Shown here piece after piece: positions 19,158 to 28,098 of a stretch of DNA of 64,000 nucleotides. A program made the position numbers and the translations under genes. The notes below the pieces were generated by a model that was not told the origin of the DNA, ran no database searches, and saw nothing but the letters and a program-made list of their open reading frames with translations. The stretch's first letter is position 1. Each line of letters begins with the position of its first letter. Source of the DNA: an uncultured Bacteroidota bacterium (lineage in GTDB: Bacteria; Bacteroidota; Bacteroidia; Chitinophagales; Chitinophagaceae); NCBI GenBank assembly GCA_903837525.1, contig CAILUU010000038.1:23470-87469 (forward strand), given 5' to 3'.

Positions 19158-19165
19158 TATTTTTG
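19158..19165 (+). promoter_or_regulatory. Promoter of the CPBP protease gene (TATTTTTG, with upstream TTTG)
   Basis: TATTTTTG matches the -7 element. TTTG at 19137-19140 lies 17 nt upstream, in the expected place for the -33 element. The start codon follows at 19187. Confidence 0.55.
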
Positions 19166-19186
19166 CTTCAAAATTACAACATAATA

Positions 19187-20197
19187 ATGGCACATACAGC
19201 TACACGTAAAATTTCGTACCTGGGGCAAGCAGGTATTTTAGGCGGTTTAATAGTGGGTGGCTTAGCTGTGGCGGCATTGGTGCAGTTTATTGGTATGTCG
19301 GGCACAATAAATTTAGCCGAGTTAGATAAGTTAGATTCTAAAGTATTTATGGATAAATTATTGGTACCCGAAAATGCTAATCTTTTAAGGGTACTCCAAT
19401 TTTTATCTACCTTAATAATGATGTTTTTGCCAACCTATATTTATGCCAAAATTTGCCATGCAAAACCGTTTGTGCATTTAGGATTAGTTAAAAAGCCAAC
19501 AGTAGCACAATTCGTTATGGTTATATTAATTGTATTGGCCTGCTTACCCATAATAGGCGCTTTGCAAGAAGCTATGAAATTAATACCCTTTAGCAAAGAA
19601 ACCTTAGTAATATTTCAAAAAGCCGAAGATGATTATTTTAAACAAATTTTAGTAATTGGTAAAATGAATAGCTTTGGCGAATATGTATTATCGTTAGCCA
19701 TGATAGCCTTACTACCAGCTATTTTTGAAGAAGTTTTATTTAGAGGCGGCATACAGAATTTATTAAGCCGTTGGTCAAAAATACCCATATTATCTATTTG
19801 TATTACGGCAGCTATATTTAGTTTTGTACATGGCAGTTATATTGGGTTTTTACCAAGGTTTGTTTTAGGTTTTGTGTTGGGGTGGCTTTTTTATAGAACA
19901 GATAAATTGTGGCTGAGTATTTTAGCCCACTTTATAAACAATGCCCTTGGCGTTACTATGATGTATGTTATGACAAAGATGGGAAAGCCCATTACACCTA
20001 ACTCTATGGAAGAAAGTTTTCCTATACTGATAGGAGTAGCAGCGTTGGCAACACTTATTGGCTTATTGCATGCTTTTGATAAAATAAGCAAAAAAGATAT
20101 TGATAAACCTGGGTTAGAAGTAGCGTTACCCGGTTATATTAACCCTAACAACCCGTTTGAAAAAAATTATGTAGCTAAAGAAAATAACCCCCAATAA
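19187..20197 (+). CDS. CPBP family intramembrane metalloprotease
   Basis: 336 aa; start at the ATG at 19187, 22 nt after the -7 element. Multiple membrane spans. The glutamate pair motif FEEVLFRG is at about residues 180-187, followed by a His in SFVHGSYIGF and by HFINNALG, together the three motifs of the CAAX-processing/bacteriocin-immunity (Abi) family. Such proteins cleave substrates within the membrane; bacterial substrates are mostly unknown. It ends 4 nt before cdsA and is probably co-transcribed with it. Confidence 0.9.
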   Translation: MAHTATRKISYLGQAGILGGLIVGGLAVAALVQFIGMSGTINLAELDKLDSKVFMDKLLVPENANLLRVLQFLSTLIMMFLPTYIYAKICHAKPFVHLGLVKKPTVAQFVMVILIVLACLPIIGALQEAMKLIPFSKETLVIFQKAEDDYFKQILVIGKMNSFGEYVLSLAMIALLPAIFEEVLFRGGIQNLLSRWSKIPILSICITAAIFSFVHGSYIGFLPRFVLGFVLGWLFYRTDKLWLSILAHFINNALGVTMMYVMTKMGKPITPNSMEESFPILIGVAALATLIGLLHAFDKISKKDIDKPGLEVALPGYINPNNPFEKNYVAKENNPQ

Positions 20198-20201
20198 ATT
20201 T

Positions 20202-20888
20202 ATGGCATTAAATATAGATACCTTAAAAATCCGTAGCCTTACTGCATTAATTTTTGTAGCCATAATGTTGATGGGGTTGTTATGGAATTTTTGGAGTTTT
20301 GTTTTATTGTTTACTATTATACATTTTGGTTGTTGGTATGAATATGTAAAGCTGATAAAGAAAATATACGGCAAAAATGTTTTGTATTTTTTATTAGGCT
20401 TGATTTATATAACGATGCCAATTGTTATGATGATTGATGTAGCACACAAATGGCACATATATACAACTGATAATACTAATTATGTTGAGTTTCTTAAAAT
20501 AATACCTTGTCTAATCATTTTTTCCATTTGGATAAACGATACTATGGCCTACCTAGTAGGTTCTGTAATTGGTAAAACACCTTTCTCTAAAATATCACCA
20601 AAAAAGACTTGGGAGGGTACGATTGGTGGGGCAATACTTTGTGTTATTGTAATTTCACTAATTGCCTATTTTACAGAACTTATCAAAGTAAAAAATGCAG
20701 CTATCATAGCAGCACTTTGTGCAATATTTGGCACCCTCGGCGATTTATTCGAAAGCAAACTTAAACGTATGGCAAATGTAAAAGACAGTGGTAGTTTTAT
20801 GCCAGGCCACGGCGGCTTTTTAGATCGGTTTGATAGTTTACTATTTGCAGTACCTGCTGTTTGGATTTATATAAAGCTGTTTTTATAG
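20202..20888 (+). CDS. cdsA: Phosphatidate cytidylyltransferase
   Basis: 228 aa membrane protein. The C-terminal signature runs from KRMANVKDSGSFMPGHGG to FLDRFDSL, which is the CDS family motif, and KISPKKTWEG(T)IGG precedes it. It makes CDP-diacylglycerol from CTP and phosphatidate, the branch point to all phospholipids. It is somewhat shorter than the ~270 aa of many homologues because of a compact N-terminal membrane region. It is coupled to the protease upstream; psd, which acts later in the same pathway, follows after about 120 nt. Confidence 0.95.
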   Translation: MALNIDTLKIRSLTALIFVAIMLMGLLWNFWSFVLLFTIIHFGCWYEYVKLIKKIYGKNVLYFLLGLIYITMPIVMMIDVAHKWHIYTTDNTNYVEFLKIIPCLIIFSIWINDTMAYLVGSVIGKTPFSKISPKKTWEGTIGGAILCVIVISLIAYFTELIKVKNAAIIAALCAIFGTLGDLFESKLKRMANVKDSGSFMPGHGGFLDRFDSLLFAVPAVWIYIKLFL

Positions 20889-20981
20889 GTGTAAGGTCAC
20901 TATCTAGTACTTTAAAAACTACTGACTTTGCTTAGTTAATAAATACCTAGGTAAAAAAATTTTCAACTAACAACTATAAGT

Positions 20982-20989
20982 TATCTTTG
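20982..20989 (+). promoter_or_regulatory. Candidate -7 promoter element for psd (TATCTTTG)
   Basis: Matches TAnnTTTG, 17 nt before the psd start codon. Confidence 0.5.
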
Positions 20990-21006
20990 CTGCTCAAAAC
21001 AACTGC

Positions 21007-21666
21007 ATGACAATTCATAGAGAAGGGTATAAATCCATTGCCATTGGCACACTAATTTTCGGTTCAATCAACTTTGTTTGTTGGTATTTTTTTAGTGCAT
21101 CGCTACCCCTTTTGTGTTGGGTAATATTTGCTGTCACACTTTTTGTACTGCTTTTTTTAGTTTCTTTTTTTAGAATACCTAATAGAGTGTTTACTATAAA
21201 CGAAAACCAACTTATTGCCCCTGCCGATGGTAAAGTAGTGGTAATTGAAGAAACAGTAGATGTAGAATATTTTAAAGATAAACGATTACAGGTTTCGGTT
21301 TTTATGAGCCCGGCTAACGTGCATGTAAATCGTAATCCGTTAAGTGGAGAGGTGGTTTACAATCAATACCATAAAGGCAAATTTTTAGTAGCTTGGGATC
21401 CTAAAAGCAGTACAGATAATGAACGCCATAGTGTAGTTATTAAAAAAGGGAATACAGAGGTTTTAGTAAAACAAATTGCAGGGGCACTAGCAAAGCGTAT
21501 TGTAAATTATTTAAGTGTTGGGCAAAAAGTTAACCAAACAGATGAGTTTGGCTTTATAAAATTTGGTAGCAGGGTAGATTTGTTATTACCCGTTGGCACA
21601 AAAATTAATGTACAATTAAATGAGGTGGTTAAAGGTGGGGTTACGGTAATAGCTACACTATCGTAA
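21007..21666 (+). CDS. psd: Phosphatidylserine decarboxylase, short form
   Basis: 219 aa, the compact PSD-A type. The self-cleavage site is Gly187-Ser188 in KFGSRVDLLLP (in place of the LGST of E. coli). This gives a 32-aa alpha chain whose new N-terminus becomes the pyruvoyl group, and a beta chain of about 187 aa. APADGKVVVIEE and MSPANVHVNRNP are family blocks. Two N-terminal membrane segments anchor it. It decarboxylates phosphatidylserine to phosphatidylethanolamine. It has its own promoter-like element after cdsA. Confidence 0.95.
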   Translation: MTIHREGYKSIAIGTLIFGSINFVCWYFFSASLPLLCWVIFAVTLFVLLFLVSFFRIPNRVFTINENQLIAPADGKVVVIEETVDVEYFKDKRLQVSVFMSPANVHVNRNPLSGEVVYNQYHKGKFLVAWDPKSSTDNERHSVVIKKGNTEVLVKQIAGALAKRIVNYLSVGQKVNQTDEFGFIKFGSRVDLLLPVGTKINVQLNEVVKGGVTVIATLS

Positions 21667-21797
21667 TTTAACCGCATATTTACTCAGGTTACTGCACAGA
21701 TATTACGACAAGTTTAGTATAAAGGTTTTTTAAATCTGTGTCTATCTGTGAAAAAATCAGTGTCATCAGTGGTTCAATCCCAATATTTTAACATTTT

Positions 21798-21805
21798 TAA
21801 CTTTG
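21798..21805 (+). promoter_or_regulatory. Candidate -7 promoter element for the small secreted peptide
   Basis: TAACTTTG matches TAnnTTTG, about 57 nt before the start codon at 21863. Confidence 0.45.
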
Positions 21806-21862
21806 CTACGCTATTATATTCATCTATTTTTACATTGATTAATCACAATAAATTATACAAAA

Positions 21863-22066
21863 ATGAAAAAGTTTTTATTATTAGCTACTGCTGCTTTATT
21901 AGTAACAGGTGTTGCAATAGCAGACAATGGCAAAAAGAAAAAGAAGAAATGTGCAAAAGGTCAAACTTGTTGCGCTAAAGACAAAGCAACTGCTGTAACT
22001 ACAACTAAAAAAGCATGTTGCAAAGACAAACAAAGCGAAACTAAAACTGCAGAAGTTAAAATGTAA
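21863..22066 (+). CDS. Small secreted Lys/Cys-rich protein
   Basis: 67 aa. A clear signal peptide (MKKFLLLATAALLVTGVAIA) is followed by a six-lysine run and cysteines arranged as C, CC and CC (CAKGQTCC, KACCKDK). The mature chain of about 46 residues is highly basic and Thr/Lys-rich. It has a promoter-like element upstream and a strong terminator downstream, so it is likely a real single-gene unit. The paired cysteines could bind metal or form disulfides; the family is not known to me. Confidence 0.7.
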   Translation: MKKFLLLATAALLVTGVAIADNGKKKKKKCAKGQTCCAKDKATAVTTTKKACCKDKQSETKTAEVKM

Positions 22067-22086
22067 TTAAACCCCTTGGGTTAGTA

Positions 22087-22114
22087 AGCCTCTCATAAAC
22101 TGAGGGGCTTTTTT
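22087..22114 (+). terminator. Intrinsic terminator
   Basis: AGCCTCTCA and TGAGGGGCT form a 9-bp stem (one G-U) with a 5-nt loop followed by TTTTTT, 20 nt after the small secreted protein gene. Confidence 0.8.
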
Positions 22115-22143
22115 ATTTCTATTATTTGCACTACTAGCGAAAC

Positions 22144-22169
22144 CTGCCTTTGCCGGCAGGCAAAGGCAG
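22144..22169. repeat. Perfect GC-rich palindromic hairpin
   Basis: CTGCCTTTGCC and GGCAAAGGCAG form an 11-bp perfect stem around the loop GGCA. It is far more GC-rich than its surroundings. It lies between the terminator above and the end of the HAD gene, with no T-run on either strand, and resembles a REP-type unit. Confidence 0.6.
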
Positions 22170-22176
22170 TAGAAAA

Positions 22177-22875
22177 TCAAAAAATATCCTCCAACTCTTT
22201 TAAATGTGTCACTATATAAGTGGGTTGCAAATTTGTAGTAGCATTTATATGATTTACAAAAACACTATCCATTCCGGCGTTAATTGCTCCGCTAATATCG
22301 GCATCTAAATTATCGCCTAGCATTATGCTCTCTTTTAAGGGAGCATTTGCAGTTTTTAGGGCGTATTCAAAAATTGCTGCATTTGGTTTTACACTATTAC
22401 TTTCTTCGCTTGTAATTATATGGGTAAAAAAATGAGTAAGGTTACTGTACTTTAACTTATTATGTTGTACTTCTTTAAAGCCATTAGTAATTAAATGTAA
22501 TTGATAATTTTTTTGTTTTAAGTAAGTAAGAATTTCTACGGTATACGGAAAAAGTTTATCTCTAGTAGGTAACAAATCTAAAAAATGGCTACTTAACTCC
22601 TTGGCCAAATTTTCATTCCCAATCTTAAAATCAAGTAAAGCAAAATACATTCGTTTCCACTTTAACTCATCGGCTTTTATTTTACCAGTATTGTATTTGC
22701 TCCATAATAGTTCGTTGTGGTATAAATATTGTTTAAAAAATACTTCAAAACTAGTAGATAACAGTTCTCCTAATTGTTGTTCGGCATATATTTTTGATAA
22801 GGAATCTTTGCAGTTCGTTTCAAAATCCCATAGGGTATGATCTAAGTCAAAAAAGAGGTGTTTGTATTTTTGCAT
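22177..22875 (-). CDS. HAD-superfamily nucleotidase, YjjG-like
   Basis: 232 aa. The nucleophile motif FFDLDHTLWDF is at residues 8-18, Thr/Asn of motif II at LITNGFKE, the Lys region at SVKPNAAIF, and motif IV at MLGDNLDADI. The HTLWDF variant and overall length match the YjjG group of pyrimidine 5'-nucleotidases, which remove damaged or non-canonical nucleoside monophosphates. Other HAD phosphatases remain possible. Confidence 0.87.
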   Translation of the reverse strand: MQKYKHLFFDLDHTLWDFETNCKDSLSKIYAEQQLGELLSTSFEVFFKQYLYHNELLWSKYNTGKIKADELKWKRMYFALLDFKIGNENLAKELSSHFLDLLPTRDKLFPYTVEILTYLKQKNYQLHLITNGFKEVQHNKLKYSNLTHFFTHIITSEESNSVKPNAAIFEYALKTANAPLKESIMLGDNLDADISGAINAGMDSVFVNHINATTNLQPTYIVTHLKELEDIF

Positions 22876-22952
22876 TTAATAAATTAGTTATTGAAAATTG
22901 AAGTGTAAATTTACATAACTAAAATAACCTTACCATAACTTAACTATAAATA

Positions 22953-23648
22953 ATGTACGTAGTAATTACAGGAGCATCAAAAGGGATAGGAAAAGCCTTA
23001 GCAAAAAAATTTGCGGCAAATGGCTACAATTTAATTTTGTGCTCAAAAGGCGAGCTAGACTTATATAAAACCATGCAGGAGTTGCAAACAGCCTTTCCTG
23101 CTATAGAAATAAAAGCAAAACCATTTGATTTAAGTATTGATGCTAAAGCATTTGGCGATTGGGTATTAGACAATAATAGTACTCCAACTATTCTAATAAA
23201 TAATGCTGGTTATTTTGAGCCTGGTAATGTTTATAACGAACCAGAGGGCTTGTTAGAAAAACAAATAGAAACAAATTTATACAGCGCCTACCATCTTACT
23301 CGTAAGTTATTACCTAAAATGATGGAGGCGGCAAGTGGTCATATATTTAATATTTGTTCTGTAGCATCTTTACAAGCGTATTCAAATGGGGGTGCATATA
23401 GCATAAGTAAATTTGCCTTGGCAGGGTTTAGTAAAAACTTACGTCAAGAAATGTTAGCACACAACATTAAAGTAACAGCTGTTTACCCAGGGGCAGTACT
23501 TACTAATAGTTGGGGTAATTTTGATAATAGTAAAAATAGAATTATGGAGGCAAATGATATTGCTGATATGGTTTTTGCAGCTTCTCAATTATCAATTGGT
23601 GCCTGTGTAGAGGAAATTGTATTAAGGCCGCAACAAGGCGATTTGTAA
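22953..23648 (+). CDS. Short-chain dehydrogenase/reductase
   Basis: 231 aa classical SDR. The cofactor motif is GASKGIGKA at residues 7-15, NNAGYFEPG is the structural NNAG, the catalytic Ser is in NICSVASL, and the YSISK motif provides Tyr and Lys. Substrate cannot be inferred. The stop codon lies inside the left arm of an inverted repeat (23646-23706) that may end the transcript. Confidence 0.9.
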   Translation: MYVVITGASKGIGKALAKKFAANGYNLILCSKGELDLYKTMQELQTAFPAIEIKAKPFDLSIDAKAFGDWVLDNNSTPTILINNAGYFEPGNVYNEPEGLLEKQIETNLYSAYHLTRKLLPKMMEAASGHIFNICSVASLQAYSNGGAYSISKFALAGFSKNLRQEMLAHNIKVTAVYPGAVLTNSWGNFDNSKNRIMEANDIADMVFAASQLSIGACVEEIVLRPQQGDL

Positions 23649-23706
23649 TACCATCTTTATTTTATTAGTAGCCCAACGGGTTACGTTGAAATATTAGATG
23701 GTATTA
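23646..23706. repeat. Nested inverted repeat after the SDR gene
   Basis: TAATACCATCT (23646-23656) and AGATGGTATTA (23696-23706) are perfect 11-bp arms. Between them a second hairpin, GTAGCCC-AAC-GGGTTAC, sits at 23668-23684. The left arm includes the SDR stop codon. There is no clear T-run, so a terminator is not certain; it may be an element end or an RNA structure. Confidence 0.6.
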
Positions 23707-24021
23707 TGCCGACAGAAAAGACGAACCTACTGCAAACACAAAAATGGTTTTAAGGAAAGATGAAAAAGTAGAACAAGAGGGAATTGTGGAAAAACAACAA
23801 AGGATAAATAAAGACTGGTTAGTGCTATCTACAAATTGCGCAACTACAAATGATAAAATAAATGTAAATATTATAAACCAAACAAGGAAGTAGCTACTGC
23901 ATTGGAAATGTATTTATATAATCCATTTGCAGAAAAAATGTCATTGGGAATTATGTACGAAAAGGGCGTAGCAATTGTAAGGTCTTTAACTGCTATAAGT
24001 AAAGTGAAGACAGCAACTTAA
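23690..24021 (+). pseudogene. Possible frameshifted gene remnant
   Basis: This otherwise gene-free 370-bp gap has coding character without an intact gene. One plus-strand frame is open from 23690 to a TAG at 23891-23893 (containing MVLRKDEKVEQEGIVEKQ and INKDWLVLSTN). A second, shifted by one base, continues from about 23884 as KEVATALEMYLYNPFAEKMS to a TAA at 24019-24021. Joined, they would give one ~110-residue protein tail with no start codon in a sensible place. I recognise no family. The end overlaps the response-regulator gene by 4 nt. A chance open stretch remains possible. Confidence 0.4.
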
Positions 24022-24722
24022 TCTTCCATAAATTTATACCCAATACTTCTTACAGAAAAAAAGTACTTTGGATTACGGCTATCTTCCTCGAAGTACTTTC
24101 TAAAATTTAAAATAAAATTATCTATTGTTCTTGTAGTAGGATAAACATTGTAGCCCCATACTGCTTGTAAAATTTTTTCTCTGGTAACTACTTCATTTTT
24201 ATTTTCAATCAAAAGTTTTAGTAGCTGTACTTCTTTTTTTGTTAAAAAAATAGTTTTACCCTCTTTATCAATACACTCTAATGATTTAAAATTTATTTTA
24301 TTTTTTCCAAAACTATACACTTCTTCAATAGGTGTTCTGCTGGCTAACCGTTCGCTTTTAACAAGTAGTTTATTAACTCTTAATAAAAGTTCTTCTAAAT
24401 TAAAGGGCTTGCTTAAGTAATCATCTGCTCCTTTTTTTAAGCCTAAAATTCTATCGGCACTTGTATTTTTTGCACTTAAAATAAGAATAGGTAAATCTGG
24501 ATGGCTTAATCGTACCGTTTCACAAACGCTAATTCCGTCTATTTCTGGTAGCATTACATCTAAAATCATTAAATCAAAATACTCTTGTTGTACAAATTTT
24601 AAGGCCTCTGCACCATCGTACGCACTGCTAACATCATAGTCTTCTAATTCCAAGTTAAGCTTCAAGGCTTCTTGTAAATTTTCTTCATCTTCTACTAATA
24701 GTATCGATTTTTTTTTACTCAT
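24018..24722 (-). CDS. OmpR-family response regulator
   Basis: 234 aa. The receiver domain (about 6-118) has the acidic pair in VEDEENL, the phospho-acceptor Asp55 in LILDVMLP and Lys in LSKPF. The winged-helix DNA-binding domain (about 135-232) includes LTKKEVQLLKLL and the RTIDNFILNFRKYF recognition helix region. It is encoded 2 nt after its partner histidine kinase. Its target genes are not visible from the sequence. Confidence 0.95.
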   Translation of the reverse strand: MSKKKSILLVEDEENLQEALKLNLELEDYDVSSAYDGAEALKFVQQEYFDLMILDVMLPEIDGISVCETVRLSHPDLPILILSAKNTSADRILGLKKGADDYLSKPFNLEELLLRVNKLLVKSERLASRTPIEEVYSFGKNKINFKSLECIDKEGKTIFLTKKEVQLLKLLIENKNEVVTREKILQAVWGYNVYPTTRTIDNFILNFRKYFEEDSRNPKYFFSVRSIGYKFMED

Positions 24723-24724
24723 TG

Positions 24725-25699
24725 TTACGTACTCAAGGGTAATACAATTTCAAAATTACTTCCATTTGGTAAATTATCTGTCACAGATATGTTGCCTTTA
24801 TGTTTACCTATAATATTTTTAGTTAAATACAAGCCTAAGCCAGTGCCTTTTGCCCCTTTTGTAGCCGCATTACCTACCCTATAAAATTTGTCGAATATTT
24901 TTTGTTTGTCTAATTGGCTTATTCCTTTACCCTTATCAATTACTTGCAAAGTAGTTTGATTATTACGGACAAATAAATTTATTAGTATTTCAGATTCTTT
25001 AGGGGAATATTTAATGGCATTATCTATTAAATTATTTACTGCAATTTGTAGCAACATTCTATCCCCAATTATAAAGTTATTTTCATTTATATTTTTTATA
25101 AATTGGTGAGAAGAGAATCTATTTTTATACTCAGCAATACTAGTTTCTAGTAATTCACTTAAATTCACATCTTCATTCGTTAAAGAATAATTTGATGCAT
25201 CAATTTGTGATGATAGTAACATATTATTGCAAAGCGAATTTAACCGGTTAGCTTCTTGTAACGTATTTTGTATTAACTTTTGTTGTTGAGGCTCTTCTAA
25301 CTTTCTTTTTTGTAGTGTTTCTAAATTTAGTGTAGCTACAGCAATGGGGGTTTTCAATTCATGGGTAAGCGCCATCATAAAATGTTGTTGTTCTTTACTA
25401 AAACGTAGTTGCTTACGCACCGCTCTAAAAATAAAAATAGCACCAGCTAGTATTAATAAAAAAAAAGTTATTCCTTCGCCAAGGTATTGAAACGTTTTTC
25501 TTTTTTGTTGGTTTTTTAGTTGTTGAATATCTTTAGTGTAGCTTATGCTAGTGGTGTTTAATTGCTGCATTTTATAAATTGCCATTTGTTTATTTTGCTT
25601 ATTTAAAGCAACAAACCACCATACTAAGGCAGCAATAATGTAGGCTAGTAAAACCCAATAAATAATAAAAATGGTATTTAATTTTTTTTGCTTTGCCAT
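24725..25699 (-). CDS. Sensor histidine kinase
   Basis: 324 aa from the ATG at 25699; a TTG three codons upstream is less likely. Two membrane segments (about 10-32 and 76-93) bracket a short ~45-residue extracytoplasmic region. The H-box ALTHELKTPIA places the phospho-acceptor at His113. NNLIDNAIKYSP, DKGKGIS and GTGLGLYL are the N, G1 and G2 boxes of the ATPase domain. The sensor region is too small for a known ligand-binding fold. It is paired with the downstream response regulator. Confidence 0.94.
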   Translation of the reverse strand: MAKQKKLNTIFIIYWVLLAYIIAALVWWFVALNKQNKQMAIYKMQQLNTTSISYTKDIQQLKNQQKRKTFQYLGEGITFFLLILAGAIFIFRAVRKQLRFSKEQQHFMMALTHELKTPIAVATLNLETLQKRKLEEPQQQKLIQNTLQEANRLNSLCNNMLLSSQIDASNYSLTNEDVNLSELLETSIAEYKNRFSSHQFIKNINENNFIIGDRMLLQIAVNNLIDNAIKYSPKESEILINLFVRNNQTTLQVIDKGKGISQLDKQKIFDKFYRVGNAATKGAKGTGLGLYLTKNIIGKHKGNISVTDNLPNGSNFEIVLPLST

Positions 25700-25732
25700 A
25701 AAATGCAAAGGTAAAGTATAAAAGTGGTAAGG

Positions 25733-26608
25733 CTAATTCCTAATATCCAACCCCCAACTTAGTTTGGTACGTAAGGTTTGTAAAAAATTATTTTCGTTTA
25801 GGCGTATAAGGTTTAGTGCAAAGGTTTCTTTTTTTACTGCCAATTGAATTTCCTTAGCAACTAATTCTCTACGGCTGTCTAAGGTGCAAATAAATCCATC
25901 TGTTCTACCTTCTACCTCAAACGAAATGATAGAATTATCCGGAACAATAATTGGGCGTATGTTAAGGTTGTGTGGAGACACAGGTGTAATTACAAAACTT
26001 GCACTATCTGGAAAAACAACAGGGCCGTTACAACTTAGCGAATAACCTGTGCTTCCCGTTGGGGTGGCAACAATTAATCCATCTGCCCAAAATGTATTTA
26101 AAAATTCACCATTTAAATAGGTATGAATTTTTATCATTGGAGAAGTATCTTTTTTGTGAATGGTAAATTCGTTTAAGGCGTAAGGGGCATCACTAAATAA
26201 TGAAGTATTACTTGATAAATGTATTAACGTTCTTTCATCAACCACATACGATTGATTGACTAAAGCCTTTACAGCTTCTTGTATTTCGGCCTTACCTATG
26301 TTTGCTAAAAAACCCAATCTACCATAATTTATGCCTACTACTGGTGTACCGGTATCTTTAACTAAGGTAACTGTATCTAACAAAGTACCATCGCCGCCTA
26401 AGCTTATTATGCAACTAATGGTTTCATCTAAATCGGTACTGGAATTAAACGTACTGTACTTTTTTAGTTGAAGAGAGGAATAAAATTGGTTGAAAAAATC
26501 TTGATAAAAAACAGGTTCTACGCCATACTTATCTAATTCGTCTAACAACAATTTAAAATCTTGATGTTGAGAATTTTCTATCCCTCTGCTGTAAATTGCA
26601 ATACGCAT
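25733..26608 (-). CDS. nadK: NAD kinase
   Basis: 291 aa. GGDGTLLDTV (residues 71-80) is the catalytic GGDG motif, and TPTGSTGYSLSCNGP is the second signature. It phosphorylates NAD to NADP with ATP. It sits 34 nt upstream of the histidine kinase gene and 17 nt downstream of the BamA-like gene, in a conserved-looking CBS-BamA/TamA-nadK arrangement. Confidence 0.96.
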   Translation of the reverse strand: MRIAIYSRGIENSQHQDFKLLLDELDKYGVEPVFYQDFFNQFYSSLQLKKYSTFNSSTDLDETISCIISLGGDGTLLDTVTLVKDTGTPVVGINYGRLGFLANIGKAEIQEAVKALVNQSYVVDERTLIHLSSNTSLFSDAPYALNEFTIHKKDTSPMIKIHTYLNGEFLNTFWADGLIVATPTGSTGYSLSCNGPVVFPDSASFVITPVSPHNLNIRPIIVPDNSIISFEVEGRTDGFICTLDSRRELVAKEIQLAVKKETFALNLIRLNENNFLQTLRTKLSWGLDIRN

Positions 26609-26625
26609 TAGTACAAGTTGAAATT

Positions 26626-28098
26626 TTAAAAACCACTTTGAAAACGTAAAAATAAACCCTTTTCGTTTAATTGGTTAAAACTATATTCAAATTTAATGCT
26701 AAAATCATAAAAGGTTAGCATGTCAACACCAAAGCCACCTGAATACAATAGCTTGTTATTTAAACTTGATGCATTGTATTTGCTATAAATATAGCCAAAA
26801 TCGGTATAAGTTTTTGCAAAAAAGGTAAACGGAATTTTATCATTCTTTTTCAAGAAAAAAGGAATGCCAAATGGCAATTTTACTTTAAATGCAGCAATTT
26901 TCTTTTTTAGGGTTGCTTTGTTTAACATGTATGCTACACCATCTATTGTATATAACTCTAGCCCACGTAAAAATGCATTACCATAACCAAGACCACGTTG
27001 GTTTATGTAAGCTTGCTTAAATGGAAGTTTAATAGAAGCTGCTACACCATTACTAAAATACCAATTTCTACCAAGATCTATAAACTTATTATAACCACCC
27101 TCAAACGCTAACATATTTAATTTTCCACTAAAACCTAATCCTTTTTTTAAAATGCCCATAAAACTAGTATTACCTGTTAAAGGGTAAGCTACATTATTTA
27201 CATTGGAGTGTATATAATTGTACGAAAAGTTGGGGAAGTTAATGGTGGATTTTGCAGCACCTAAATAATTTGAATTGTATTTTAAGTGAATAGAATCGCT
27301 AACTTTTAAATAGGTAAAAGCTCCTCCAAAAATGTGGGTATTAAATACTCCTTTACGAATACGGTATGATGCATTAATAGTTAAATTTTTACTTACAAAA
27401 GAGTTTATAGAAGCGTCTTTTGTAGATTTTGTGGAGAAAAAAAGTAGACTGTTGTTCGTTGATGAAGTTGAGTAATTTACTTCTCTTGTTTGAGAAAAAT
27501 TTACTCCTACAGAAAAACCTTCGGTGAGCGCTTTATTGCTGTATGGAGCGGTGTAAAAAAAGGATAGCCCCCTAGTGTAGCCATTTAATAGGTAAAAACG
27601 TAACTGATCTCTTCGGCCACTTATATTGTAATCTGCAAATTTTACACCGTATACTACTCGTTGTAAATCGGCATTATATGTTTTTATCCATTCGTTAATA
27701 CTTCTATCTACCAACTTAAATTGTGGGGTAGGAAATATATACCAACGCTCTTTTACTTCAATTTCTATTGCTATAGTAAATGCATCTACTGCAAGGGTAT
27801 TTATTTTTACCTCATTAAATAAGGTGGTGTTATAAATATTTTGCCTTGCTTGTTCTAACTTTTTATACAGCGTTGTAATAATAATTGAGTCGCCTTCTTT
27901 TAATTGAGCTTCTCTTAGTATAATATAATCTTTTGTTTTTTTATTGCCTTTTACAGTAATCTTATTTACGTGAAGGTGTAGGGAGGAATCTATATTGCTT
28001 TTAGTATGAACAATATCGTTAAATGCTAATTGTGCTTTACAGTTTTGGGAGAGTACAAAAAATATAAAGCAAAAAATAATATTTTTTAATACACCCAT
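26626..28098 (-). CDS. BamA/TamA-family outer-membrane protein
   Basis: 490 aa from the ATG at 28098, which opens a signal peptide (MGVLKNIIFCFIFFVLSQNCKAQ); a TTG start 16 codons upstream lacks that feature. One POTRA-like domain (about 33-115: VNKITVKGNKKTKDYII ... LFNEVKI) precedes a ~16-strand barrel with the aromatic terminus LRFQSGF. A single POTRA makes it shorter than true BamA (five POTRA), so it is a family member of unknown client, perhaps in surface lipid or protein export. Confidence 0.82.
   Translation of the reverse strand: MGVLKNIIFCFIFFVLSQNCKAQLAFNDIVHTKSNIDSSLHLHVNKITVKGNKKTKDYIILREAQLKEGDSIIITTLYKKLEQARQNIYNTTLFNEVKINTLAVDAFTIAIEIEVKERWYIFPTPQFKLVDRSINEWIKTYNADLQRVVYGVKFADYNISGRRDQLRFYLLNGYTRGLSFFYTAPYSNKALTEGFSVGVNFSQTREVNYSTSSTNNSLLFFSTKSTKDASINSFVSKNLTINASYRIRKGVFNTHIFGGAFTYLKVSDSIHLKYNSNYLGAAKSTINFPNFSYNYIHSNVNNVAYPLTGNTSFMGILKKGLGFSGKLNMLAFEGGYNKFIDLGRNWYFSNGVAASIKLPFKQAYINQRGLGYGNAFLRGLELYTIDGVAYMLNKATLKKKIAAFKVKLPFGIPFFLKKNDKIPFTFFAKTYTDFGYIYSKYNASSLNNKLLYSGGFGVDMLTFYDFSIKFEYSFNQLNEKGLFLRFQSGF

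Noticed and set aside
24018..25699. The two-component pair considered as the PhoR/PhoB system for the Pho-box-like array.
   Set aside because: The regulator is a generic OmpR-family protein, 39 kb away, with no phosphate genes adjacent and no PhoR-type PAS sensor in the kinase; no evidence supports the link.
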